Positions 12,401-24,400 of a stretch of DNA of 64,000 bases are shown piece after piece. The position numbers and the translations under genes were made by a program. Source of the DNA: Corbicula japonica (lineage: Eukaryota; Mollusca; Bivalvia; Venerida; Cyrenidae); the NCBI GenBank assembly GCA_038501625.1, contig JAZAYU010000013.1, positions 3,906,001-3,970,000 of the forward strand, given 5' to 3'. How positions within the stretch are numbered: the stretch's first letter is position 1; each line of letters opens with the position of its first letter. The notes under the pieces are model-generated. The model saw nothing but the letters and a program-made list of their open reading frames with translations. It made no database searches and was not told where the DNA came from.

Positions 12401-15400
12401 ACTCTAAAAATAGGCAAGGTAGAGTTATTGTTCTTGCACACTGCACTACCTACCAATGAGCTCTGTCATTGTATGAAGTTTGAATAAAATCCCTCCAGTA
12501 GTTTTGGACTTATGCTCCAGACAAAATTGTTTTGGACGGACGCACGGACGGAAGTTCCCACATTTGACCCTTTGTTGGGTATTTCTTTTGTTTAAAACTA
12601 CCCAACAAGCGAAAAACTACCCAATAAGAGACTAACGGAATGAATGGAAAGTTCTCACAGAAGGGCATTTGTTGGGTATTATGGTACCCAACAGATGCCT
12701 TGCGGTGCGCTCGGACGGACGCACGGACGAAGGGCATTTCTAATATCCCCCTCGCCTTTGGCGGGGGGATAAATTAAAGATTACTGTGGTTTGTTTAAAA
12801 TAGCATAGAAAAATGTTACATCGCCGAATTTGGGTTACACCAGGATAAATCCTAGAAAAAAACTAGAAATTTTAAATTGAAATTATAACAACTCTAAGAC
12901 TACCCTATACAAATGTGAATGTTTATGTTAACATTGTGATGAGATTAAAATGTTACGGGTGTTTCCTGTAAGAAGCCTAACAATGCAAGGTAGCTAGAAA
13001 AAAATTGTGTAAGTTTTTTAATGGCAGTTGAAAGCTGTCTATGGAACAAAAACTTGAAAAAGTTTATCTTGTCAACTGGTGAAGTGATCTTATTTTGTTG
13101 TTTATCAATTAATTTAAACATTTGAGATTTGCTTTAGAGTTGTTGTTTTTTTCTGGGACTGCTTAGTTTAAGCCTGTGACAGAAAAAATATTTATATCAG
13201 GTTTTTGTAGCTATTGTGTTGCCCTTTCGAAGAAAAGACAATACATATGAATCGCTTTGTACATTCTGTCCGTCACAAAAACTTAACGTTGGCTGTAACA
13301 TTGCCATTTCTCAATATTTCTTCATCAAACTTTCAAAGTATATTTCTTATAAAAACCCGGTCATGGTGACGCCAATTCCTTTAGGTCAAGATCACATTTG
13401 ATGGAGTTATGCCTCTTTTTGTACTTGGATTTTGACACAAAAACTTAACGTTGGTCATAATTTTGCCATTTCTTAATATTTCTTCATGTTACTTTCAAAT
13501 TATATTGCTAATGACTAGGGATGTCAACGGATACCTTTTTCGGTATCCGGATATCCGTATATACTATCTGAATACTATCCGGATAACCGTATAGATCGGC
13601 AACTTTGTCTTTTACGTGAAGACGTCAATATTCCCGCCATTTTCGACGCATAGAATTGAAATTCGGATCTACCAAAACTTGTCAAAAAATAATTGAAAGA
13701 ATGATGTGTTTTGTTTCTGCCAAGTGTCGCCGCAGATAATAAGCACTTTGTTATGATTGATCGATAGTCTACTTAATTTAATGTTTAACTCTTAATTTAA
13801 TGTTTAAATATGTTCATGTGATTTGACCTGGGCGACAGTAATTCATGACCAAAAATGAGTGAACTCTTGTTGATTTCTTTTTATGCAATTAAATTATTAA
13901 ACTAGTTTTTCTTCTTATGCATTCGACTGTTGCATAAAATTTTCAAGATTATTTCTGTCCATCTGTTTTTCTGCAAACAGTCGTACTTTTCATAATATTT
14001 TGTACCGTTCGCACATCTAAAGAGGATTTTGATCTTAGCTGTGACATTGAGAATTATCTGGTACGTTCCAGAGACTATACATGTATTTACCAAATTACAC
14101 AAATTAAAAATGAACAACAAATGCTTAATATTTCTTCATTATTATTTCCTTCGCCGTTATCAACTTTGTTTGATCAAAATTACAACAAATATTCTATCTG
14201 AAAAATAACAATCAAGATATTTGACAAGAACGTGACAGCATTACGGGGAATTAGGTAAACTTAATTGACAATAATTGACAGCGCTAATTGGCAGACAATC
14301 ACATAACCAATAGAACTTGTGGATTATTATAATTGGCAAACAATGGTCCTGACCACCTGGATGATTGCAAAGAGGATGCCGTTTTCGCACCTCTAATCTG
14401 TTAAACAAACACCGCGTTACTTGTAGTGGCAGTTTTATGACGATCAATATACGGTTTCAAATTATCTGATTATGACATCTGAACAGGTGTAAAGAAGCAA
14501 TAATTGACTCATTTTTTTCTGTTTAAGATGATTTTTTTACTTACTTTTACGAATATACGGATACGAAATTAGTATCCGGATACTGACTTGGTATCCGGAT
14601 ATTCAGATATTTGTTGACATCCCTACTTATGACATCTCGGTCAGGGCAATGCCAATATCTGTAGGTCAAAGTCACATTTGATAAGAGTTATGCCCCTTTT
14701 GTACTGGGATTTTAATGCAGAAACTTTACGTTGACTATAATTTTGCTATTTCTTAATATTTGTTCATCAGACTTTTAAAATATATTGCTCATGACAACAC
14801 CCTCATGATGATATGTCAAGGTGGAGTTATGTCCCTTTTTGTACTTGCATTTTTATTCTGACATAGTACCCAAGGGCGACACAAGTGTTCAACTGAAATA
14901 CCCATCTAGATTCACTTATTTATTTGTTTTAGGACTGTGAGCATCGGAGAGCATTACTTTTCTAGTCATCAGAGTGTGAAACTTCTACAGTTGTCTTGGC
15001 ATCCAGCCAGTCTGACGGACACTCATGTAGTATTCTTAACTTCAGACAATCTCATCAGGTATGCCTTAATCTTATAGCTGAACAGTAGGTATAGCTTCTA
15101 GTTCCAAACCAGGCCCACACATCTGCAAACCAGGCCTGACACACACATGCCAACTAGGCCCTATACACAAAAGCCAACCAGATCTGACATACATGCCAAT
15201 CAGGCCTGACACACACATGCCAATTAAACCTGACACACATATAACAAACAGATGTCACCTTACACACACTTGCCAGCCAGGCCTGACACACACTTGCCAG
15301 CCAGGCTTGACACACACTTGCTAGCCAGGCCTGACACACACTTGCCAGCCAGGCTTGACACACACTTGCCAGCCAGGCCTGACACACACTTGCCAGCCAG

Positions 15401-18400
15401 GCTTGACACACACTTGCCAGCCAGGCTTGACACACACTTGCCAACCAGGCCTGACACACACTTGCCAACCAGGCCTGACTCACACTTGCCAGCCAGGCCT
15501 GACACAAACTTGCCAACCAGGCCTGACACACACTTGCCAGCCAGGCCTAACACACACTTGCCAGCCAGGCTTGACACACACTTGCCAACCAGGCCTGACA
15601 CACACTTGCCAGCCAGGCTTGACAACCACTTGCCAACCAGGCCTGATGCACACTTGCCAACCAGGCCTGATGCACACTTGCCAACCAGGCCTGACACACA
15701 CTTTCCAACCAGGCCTGACACACACTTGCCAACCAGGCCTGACACACACTTTCCAACCAGGCCTGATGCACACTTGCCAACCAGGCCTGACACACACTTT
15801 CCAACCAGGCCTGACACACACTTGCCAACCAGGCCTTACACACACTTGCCAACCAGGCCTGACAACCACTTGCCAACCAGGCCTGACACACACTTGCCAA
15901 CCAGGCCTGACACACACTTGCCAACCAGGCATGACAACCACTTGCCAACCAGGCCTGACACACACTTGCCAGCCCGGCCTGACACACACTTGCCAGCCAG
16001 GCTTGACACACACTTGCCAGCCAGGCTTGACACACACTTGCCAGCCAGGCTTGACACACACTTGCCAGCCAGGCTTGAATCACACTTGCCAGCTAGGCAT
16101 GACACACACTTGCCAGCCAGGCTTGACACACACTTGCCAACCAGGCCTGACACACACTTGCCAGCCAGGCTTGACACACACTTGCCAACCAGGCCTGACA
16201 CACACTTGCCAGCCAGGCTTGACAAACACTTTCCAACCAGGCCTGACACACACTTGCCAACCAGGCCTTACACACACTTCCTAACCAGGCCTGACACACA
16301 CTTGCCAACCAGGCCTGACACACACTTGCCAGCCAGGCTTGACACACACTTGCCAACCAGGCCTGACACACACTTGCCAACCAGGCCTGACACACTTGCC
16401 AACCAGGCCTGACAACCACTTGCCAACCAGGCCTTACACACACTTGCCAACCAGGCCTGACACACACTTGCCAACCAGGCCTGACACACACTTTCCAACC
16501 AGGCCTGACACACACATGCCAACCAGGCCTGACACACTTGCCAACCAAGCTTGACACACACTTGCCAACCAGGCCTGACACACACTTGCCAACCAGGCCT
16601 GACACACATTTGCCAACCAGGCCTGATGCACACTTGCCATCTAGGCCTGACACGCATGTCATCCTGACCTTAAGCACACATGCCAACAAGGTTTGAAGTA
16701 CACATGCAAATCAGGCCTGACATGTGTCTACCAGTCTGTCCAACTCATACTGTCCAAAACTTACAAAAACATGCCAACTAGGCCTGACACACAAAGGCCA
16801 TTCAGGCTGACCCACATGTACCAACTTTAACTAAAGCTCAGATGCTAACCATGTCAAACAAACACCTACCAGGCCTGACACTCACATGGCAACTAGACTT
16901 GCAACACACATGCATTAGGGCTGACACACTTAACAAACAAACCAAACCAAAAAGACCAGACACACACTTGCCAACTTATTAATGTCAGATTTGTGATATA
17001 CAGCGCTGAAGAGACTGCAACAGCTTGAATTAAAAATTTCCTTTTTTTTCAGCATATACGACATTTCGAATTCGGAACGTCCAGTGCAGACTCTCTTCCT
17101 GGCTGACAGTGAACCCTCCTACCTGCTGTCTATGACTCGAACCTCGATAAGCGGTGCTCTTGGAGACTGTGTCATGAGCTTTGATTTTGGACCAGAGATT
17201 GAAGTACAGAAGAAAACAGGGTCATACAGGGCTGGTAAAGCTGAGAAACATTCTGTGTGGCCTGTATACTGTGTGCGAGGCAATGGTGATGTGGTTGTTG
17301 CATTCTCGGATCTCTCTACAAGGTAATTTGTCTAGATAAAACTTTTATGACATGGGCAAACAGTGTAGATGCAGATCAGCCAGCACATCCTTGATCCTTC
17401 ACTGTTTGCTTTTAGATTCATTATGTTTATTTTTGAAGAGAAGCAATCACTGTAGATTCTCTTCAAACAGCATACATGTGCCAGCTGATCTAGATCTACA
17501 CTGTTAATATCTGTGATAAAACCTGTATATATGGAGGATGAATGAGTTATATATACATCTTAATTATTGTGTTATTATAAAGAGAGATAATTATAGCTAC
17601 ACATCACTTTCATTATTCCTCATACATTTGTGACTTTATTACCAGACCAGCCAAGTTGCCAGTTCAGGGTCCTTTGTTGATGCACCCGCCAGCAGAGGAT
17701 AACTATGGTACAGATGCCTGTGCTATATTGTGTCTTCCCACCACCCCTACCGTGGTTGTCATCTCAACTTGTGATGGCAGATTACACCACTGTGTTCTGC
17801 TACCAAAAGATCCTGAAGAAACTACACTACAGGTATGCTAAAAGCCAAAGCTTAAAGCACAAAAAAAGCAATAGGAAATTCTTAACTTCAGTTGTGGTAT
17901 CGAAAAAAGAAGGTATTTAGAAAATATCTACAATTTTTACAAAATACCTTTGATGGGACAGTATGTGTGGTAGATTTCGTACCAGTGGCCTTGGTAGTTA
18001 AAGGAGTAGAAATCAATGTACAGGTGAAGCAGTTTAATGTCCTGATTTAGGACCCTAGCGCAAGCAGTTGTTCACAAATATCATTTGTTCATTCTTTAAA
18101 AGCACCTTACAAAACACTAGATGTGTGACAACTGATTAGGTAATCAGACCGACTTGCTTATCCCTTTTCTCCATATATATGCCTTTTTACACATGTGCGA
18201 CCAGTGTAGATCCAGATCAGCCGGCACATCCGTGCCGTCTGATCAGGATCTGCACTGGTCGCATTTTGGTCAGAAATAACCTAACAGATCAAAAAAGCAC
18301 ATAGTTAAGATCCTGATCAGATGGCAAGGATATGCCGGCTGATCTGGATCTAAACTCTTCGCCCATGCCATAAAGTTGTATCTATGGAGGAAAGGATTAT

Positions 18401-21400
18401 TACAAATTTTTCAATGTTTGTAATATTTGAATAGCTGAAAACTTAGGGGATTATAATATTGGCCAATGATTGATTATTCCCCCAGGCAAAGTCAACAGGA
18501 AATCATAGGCAAAATGAACTACGCGTTTCTGTTCAAATAAAGTGAAGTCAGACCTATCTAGGTACATTCTTTACCCAAAAGACATCGATTTGTGATCCCT
18601 TCAAATTGCACTTTTCCAATAATAGACAATTTATCAAGGTTCAATTTTGTATGGTTTAATTTTAAGCCTTGAAAATAGTGCGCAAATAAACGAAAATGAA
18701 CAAGCATGAATTAAAAAAAAACAAAACAACAAATGGTTCATTTTTTAATTTCTAAATGTTCTAATTTCAAAGAGAAATATTTCAGAGATTTAACTTTTGT
18801 GTCAATATTTAACAATAGAGTGTCATTTTCAGTCGGAAGCATTATACAGTAGCATGTCTGAAGATTCCTGTCAATATAAACAACCAGAAGAGATGTTACT
18901 GCACGTCACAGAAAGTGTAGAACTTGAGCTGTCCCTCACTACGCCACAGATTGCCGGAGTACCGTCCCTGGAGGATATATTCACATGCCCAATACGACTC
19001 GTTAAAGGTGAGAATCTAAACACAATATTTAATTCAAACCATTTTTAAGCAGCCACCCAAGGGAGTGACAAAAATGGCTGCTTAACACAGATGGCTGTTT
19101 AAGACAGGTAAAAAATAGAACAAAAGGTCAATTAAGGACATACTTAAACAGGTTGTTTTAGACAAAGTGTAGATCCTGATCAGATGACAGAATGCAGATA
19201 ACAGCCATGTCTCGTAGATATAAAGATTTTATCGGGTAAGGACCTGTAGTAATGTTCAGTCCTCTGCGGCCAGATCTTGACAAACACACTACACTAAAGT
19301 CTTGGGCAAGTCACCATTTAATCTTGAGCAACACCACTGTTTCTATTTTTTGAGAATTATATTTTTTCTGCATGTAAGAAAGGGAAGGTTTCAAGTTGCC
19401 ATTTTCAGGGTGGCTATACCACGTGACTTTTTGGATGTAGTGCACACACAAAATCACTCGCTTCAGGTAGGTTTTTTGCTTATTTCTATATAATTTGTGG
19501 ACTAATTTTGATAATCAGATAAAGAGAACCGTACTTATGTTAAAAAGCATTTTCATCAGCATTTAACTTCCATTATTTATCAGCTGCCATTTTCTCAAAC
19601 ATTGAATCAAAGACAAATTTTGTTTGAATGTGTGAATTTGTCTTTAAATGTCTAAGACAAATTTTGTTTGATTGTGTGAATTTGTCTTTAAATGTCTAAG
19701 ACAAATTTTGTTTGAAAGTGTGAATCTGTCCATGAATGTTTGAGAAAACGGCAGTCAATTGATAATGGAGGTGAAGTGTCAATGAAAATGCTTTTTAACA
19801 GGAGTAGGGTGCTTTATCTGATCAAAATCGGTCCAAAAATTACTGAGAAATAAGCAAAAACCTACCTGAAGCGAGTGATTTTGTGTGTGCACGACATCCA
19901 GAAAGTCACTTGGTATAGCAACCCTGCTTTTGAAGAAAAAACAATACATAGAAAACTGCTTTGTCCCTCTATCCATCGCAAAAACTTTACTTTGGCTATG
20001 ACTTTTCCATTTCTAAATTGTTTAACTTGTGAAACTTTCAAATGATATTACTTATGCCTACAGTGTCATTGTGATGTCAAAACCTTTAGGTTAAGCTCAC
20101 ATTTCAAGGAGTTATATCCCTTTTTATGTCTCCCCCCCTCTGGGGGAGACATATTGTTTTTGCCTTGTCCGTCTGTCCGTCTGTCACACTTCATTTCCGC
20201 TCAATAACTCAAGTACCCTTTGACCCAGAGCCTTCAAACTTCATAGGGTGATAGCCCTTATTGAGTAGAAGAACCTATTGATTTTGGGGTCAGTAGGTCA
20301 AAGGTCAAGGTCACAGTGACCCGAAGAGTGAAAACTGTTTCCGCTCAATAACTCGAGTACCCTTTGACCCAGAGCCTTCAAACTTCATAGGATGATAGCC
20401 CTTATTGAGTAGAAGAACCCTATTGATTTTGGGGTCAGTAGGTCAAAGGTCAAGGTCACAGTGACCTGAAGAGTGAAAACTGTTTCTGCTCAATAACTCG
20501 AGTACCCTTTGACCCAGAGCCTTCAAACTTCATAGGATGATAGCCCTAACTGATTAGAAGAACCCTATTGATTTTGGGGTCAGTAGGTCAAAGGTCAAGG
20601 TCACATTGACCCGAAGAGTGAAAACCGTTACCGCTCAATAACTCGAGTACCCTTTGACCCAGAGCCTTCAAACTTCATAGGGTGATAGCCCTAATTGAGT
20701 AGAAAAACCCTATTGAATTTGGGGTCAGTAGGTCAAAGGTCAAGGTCACAGGGGCCCGAAAGTGAAAACCGTTTCCGCTCAATAACTCGAGTACCCTTTG
20801 ACCCAGAGCCTTCAAACTTCATAGGGTGATAGCCCTTATTGAGTAGAAGAACCCTATTGATTTTGGGGTCAGTAGGTCAAGGTCATGGTCACAGGGGTCA
20901 GAAGAGTGAAAACTGTTTCTGCTCCATAACTTGAGTACCCTTTGACTCAGGGACTTCAAACTTCATAGGTTGATAGCCATTATTGATTAGAAGAACCCTA
21001 TTGATTTGGGGTCAGTAGGTCAAAGGTCAAGGTCCAGTGCTCACGCTGGCTGTTTTAAAATAATAGCCACAAAATTTTTGAAAAAAAATTAATAGCCAAA
21101 GTTTCAAAGGTTTTTTCCACATGCGTGGAAAAAAACATTATAATTATTTGTTGTTGTTTTTTTATTCAGATGATTTTATCTAAGATAAAATCCATGTTAT
21201 GAAGATTTTCTATTTACTTAATTAATTTAACCTAGTCAATGAAAATACAGTAAAACCCCTCATTACGGACACTCAATATTACGGGCACCCCGGTATTACG
21301 GACGATTTTTTAAAGAACGGACATTTTCTCTTCATTTTATATGTAGTAAATAACTCACTAATACAGACATCCCGCTATTCCGGTATTACGGACAACGGAC

Positions 21401-24400
21401 ACAGTACGAAATTAATTTTTATGCACATTTTAGACCCGCTATTACAGACAATCGAATCTGGTAACGTCCACTTTTTGACCATTTCACGACATCAGTTTAC
21501 GACATCGGTTTGTGACATACGACCGATTAACGTATTATTGATAAGACACATTGACGGTAAATGGTAAAGTTGCAAATTGCCATCAAAACAGATCTGTCAA
21601 ATTGTGATTTACACAATTGACTGGGGTACCTAATCAAGGTAAGTGGTAATGTCAATTAGCAGTTTAAGATGTTTGTATCTTTTAGTTAATTGGGCAATAA
21701 TTGTCAGGTTTAGGCAATGAAAAAATTCGATACTGATCGATTTGATTGGATGTGTTTGTTTGTAAATCAGCGAATAGTTCGATCAGTATGTTTTAAACAT
21801 TACATGCAAACACACAACACATTTTTCAAGATAGGACAAATTAAAATTATTTTCTGTCAGCGCTCTCCATTATGGAGAATAGTAAAAAAAGACAGAGAGT
21901 TGAATTGACTCTACAGCGGAAAATAAAAATAATTAGAGAGTATGAGAAATCAGGCAAAAGCCAAAGAAAGTTAGCAGATGAATTTAGAATTGGCAAAAGT
22001 TTGGTTGGAACCATTCTACAAAATAAAGATGAGCTTCTCAAGAAATGGGAGGAGAACCCAAATGGAAATAGAAAACGACTTTGTGTGAGAAGTCCACTTG
22101 ATCAGCGTAATAACTTAATGTGGGATTGGTTCCAGAAAGCTAGTCTCAATCTATGTATCGGACAGTGGCCGGTAGTTTAAACCCACAATTAAGGACACCC
22201 CGCTATTAAGGACACTTTCCCTCAGTCCCTTAGGTGTCCGTAATAGAGGGGTTTCGCTGTAATTGTCTTTATGTAAAATTACAGAGGATTTTTAATAATA
22301 AGGCATTCTTCATTACACTATTGCAGACAAAATCAATTGGATTCACTGCTATGTAAAATTGTTATTTGTATTAAAGTTTTGGGCCAAATAATTTAATTCA
22401 CATAATTGTTCTGCTTAGAATGAGTTTATATGTTAATGGGTAGTTGCAAAGACAATTCGGGACTAGACTGATGGTATGTCAAAAATAGACGTCGCAAAAA
22501 TTTTCGTCCTATTCATCAATGAGGTACAGTATCCGGTTAGGTTTTTGCTTTGAGAATGGATTTAGAATTTGGCCCGTATTTATTATAACGTTAGAAAAAA
22601 AGAACACATCATTTATTCTTTTTTTTTAATATTTGTCGGCTTTGTTAAACATATGATAGGGGAATCGATAATAGCTATAAATAGCAACAGTAACAACCTT
22701 GACGTATGTGGTAATACCCAAAGTTTACCGATTACAAACATTAATCGTTGACCCGTAGGCAAGGTGATTATCTTAGTGACACTTTGTTAGTTCAGTTAGG
22801 GGATTAACAACCTACAATTATCAGAAATGTGGCGACTGCTCAGGGCAAAGTGAATGCAAATTAGCTAACAATAACTTGCTTTTTTGACAATTATTTAATC
22901 GCCAAAGTTTACCGCCAATTCTTTGAAATAATCGACAAAAACGTAAAATTATCGCAAATGGCGACAATGTCGACTGACAGCGTGAGCACTGAGGTCACAG
23001 GGGCCTGAAAAGTGAAACCGTTTCCACTCAATAACAGGAGTTCTATTTTACCCAGACCCTTCAAACTTCATACGATGGATGTCCTTATTGAGTAGAGGAC
23101 TCCTATTGATTTTGGGGTCAGTAGGTCAAAGTCAAGGTCACAGGGGCCCCGAAGAGTAAAAACCGTATCCGGTCAATTACTGGAGTACTGCTTGACCCAG
23201 AGCATTCAAACTAAATAGGGTAATAGCCCTTATTGAGTAGAAGAACCCTATTGATTATGGGATCAGTAGGTCAAAGATCAAGGTCACAGGGGTCTGGGCA
23301 CAGGGGGGAGACATGCGTTTTTCACAAAAAACATCTTGTTGTATATGTATTTTGTTCTGACTGAGGGCGACAACTGAACACCGATCTAGTTAAATTATTA
23401 TAGACTAATGAGAATTGTAGCTAGTGCCAAAACCTACCACTGTTTTCAACCTACAGTATGCACAGATAATAATTGGCAGCAACATCACAGGGGACTTAGT
23501 TATTGTTATTGGGGAAATGTTTACTTGGTTAGTAAAGATTTACTTCTTTACTGCATATATACACATTTGTATCACTAGACTTTGGAACTTTTTATTGAAC
23601 AATGAGTTTAGCTATGTAATTAAAATTGATTATTAAAATGGATTAAAAGTCAAAAGTAAAAAAAACTTGTAGCTAGATTATTAGAGTATTTAAATTTTTA
23701 GTCCCATGGTTTTAAAATGGTTTGAAATTGTGAATGTTTCATTTGCAACATTCAACACTGTTTAACATATGGAGTTTGGTAAAAAGGATATTTTTCCAGA
23801 TTGGAAACATAGGTCATGAATGGCTATACATGTAATATTATCTGAGGAAAATGGTAGAGAACAAAGAGAGAAATCAGTGTCTATGTGTTGATTGTCCACT
23901 AGTTTTTGTGGATTCTTGTTTTAGAATTGGTGCAACAATTCTAAGAACAAACAACAACAATTAATCGCTAGAGTTGTTAATTGTACTTTATTGTGGTGAA
24001 GTTTTTAAACGTTAGTTAAATGTATGCTGACAAGTACCTAATAGTGCAGGTGTTTACTTGTCTATTTGCAATACATAATTACCGTCTGAATATGTTAAAT
24101 TTAATACCTTGTCACTTGTCTTAATGTTGATGAAATTGTTCATATGTGTAAATGTCCAAAAACACTTAGCTGTTTTTCAATTTGGTGAAATTTATGATAA
24201 TTCATTTAGTGATAATATTGAACAAAACAATATGTGATTGTTTGAATAATGCGGGAATACCTTGTCAGATTTGTTAATGTCCAAAACTGTTAATTTATTT
24301 AACTGAGTTAGGTTGTCACTGTTCTTTTACCAAACGAGATGATTTGATTAATTTGTTGAAGACAATGACTAACTTCACATCTTGTTACATTAAATTAGAA

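Larger units (their letters stand above)
5680..12771 (+). mobile_element. pearl/HINE-like element A (split by ISL2EU)
   Basis: Starts AACAAGAG followed by the hairpin CCATGT-TAC-ACATGG and the subterminal CCCCCCGCCGG. The core is a tandem array of about 155-bp units ('ggggaataactct...ggcaaggtagagttattg'), then a GGAC-type tetranucleotide stretch (12535-12727), and it ends in a strong hairpin at 12744-12771 (TATCCCCC/GGGGGATA with CGCC-TTT-GGCG). This layout matches bivalve pearl elements, regarded as Helentron-derived non-autonomous elements. The ISL2EU transposon sits inside one array unit. Confidence 0.65.
21035..22991. mobile_element. hAT-like element with 14-bp perfect TIRs
   Basis: CAGTGCTCACGCTG at the left end equals the inverted right end, flanked by AGGTC on both sides (5-bp target duplication, exactly restoring the element B unit). 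The CAGTG start suggests hAT; a 5-bp duplication fits the hAT5 group. No transposase seen. It contains a Tigger insertion at 21248-22259. Confidence 0.75.
20125..23340 (-). mobile_element. pearl/HINE-like element B (carries nested hAT-like + Tigger)
   Basis: Left edge is a perfect 12-bp-stem hairpin (TATGTCTCCCCC, loop CCTCT, GGGGGAGACATA at 20125-20153) next to a GTCCGTCT stretch. The core is about seven units of 145 bp. The right edge has the complementary GGGGGGAGACAT, a hairpin GTTTTTCACAAAAAAC and ends CATCTTGTT. Removing it rejoins 'tcccttttt' to 'gtatatg', reconstructing family F, so both boundaries are well supported. Confidence 0.75.
19390..23400 (+). mobile_element. pearl-like family F, copy 2 (host of nested insertions)
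   Basis: Fragments at 19390-19405, 19927-20124 and 23341-23400 rejoin into sequence matching copy 1 ('gaagaaaaaacaatacata', 'ttaagctcacatttcaagga', 'ctgagggcgacaactgaaca'). The rest is occupied by the inverted-repeat element and by element B with its own insertions. Confidence 0.6.

Noticed and set aside
15255..16645. CRISPR-like array.
   Set aside because: There are no unique spacers; units follow each other directly in an intron of an animal gene.
15154..16689. Long overlapping open frames of up to 386 codons on both strands encoding 8-residue repeats.
   Set aside because: They are the same 24-bp minisatellite read in different frames. The unit has no stops and is a multiple of three, and none connects to exons of the surrounding gene.
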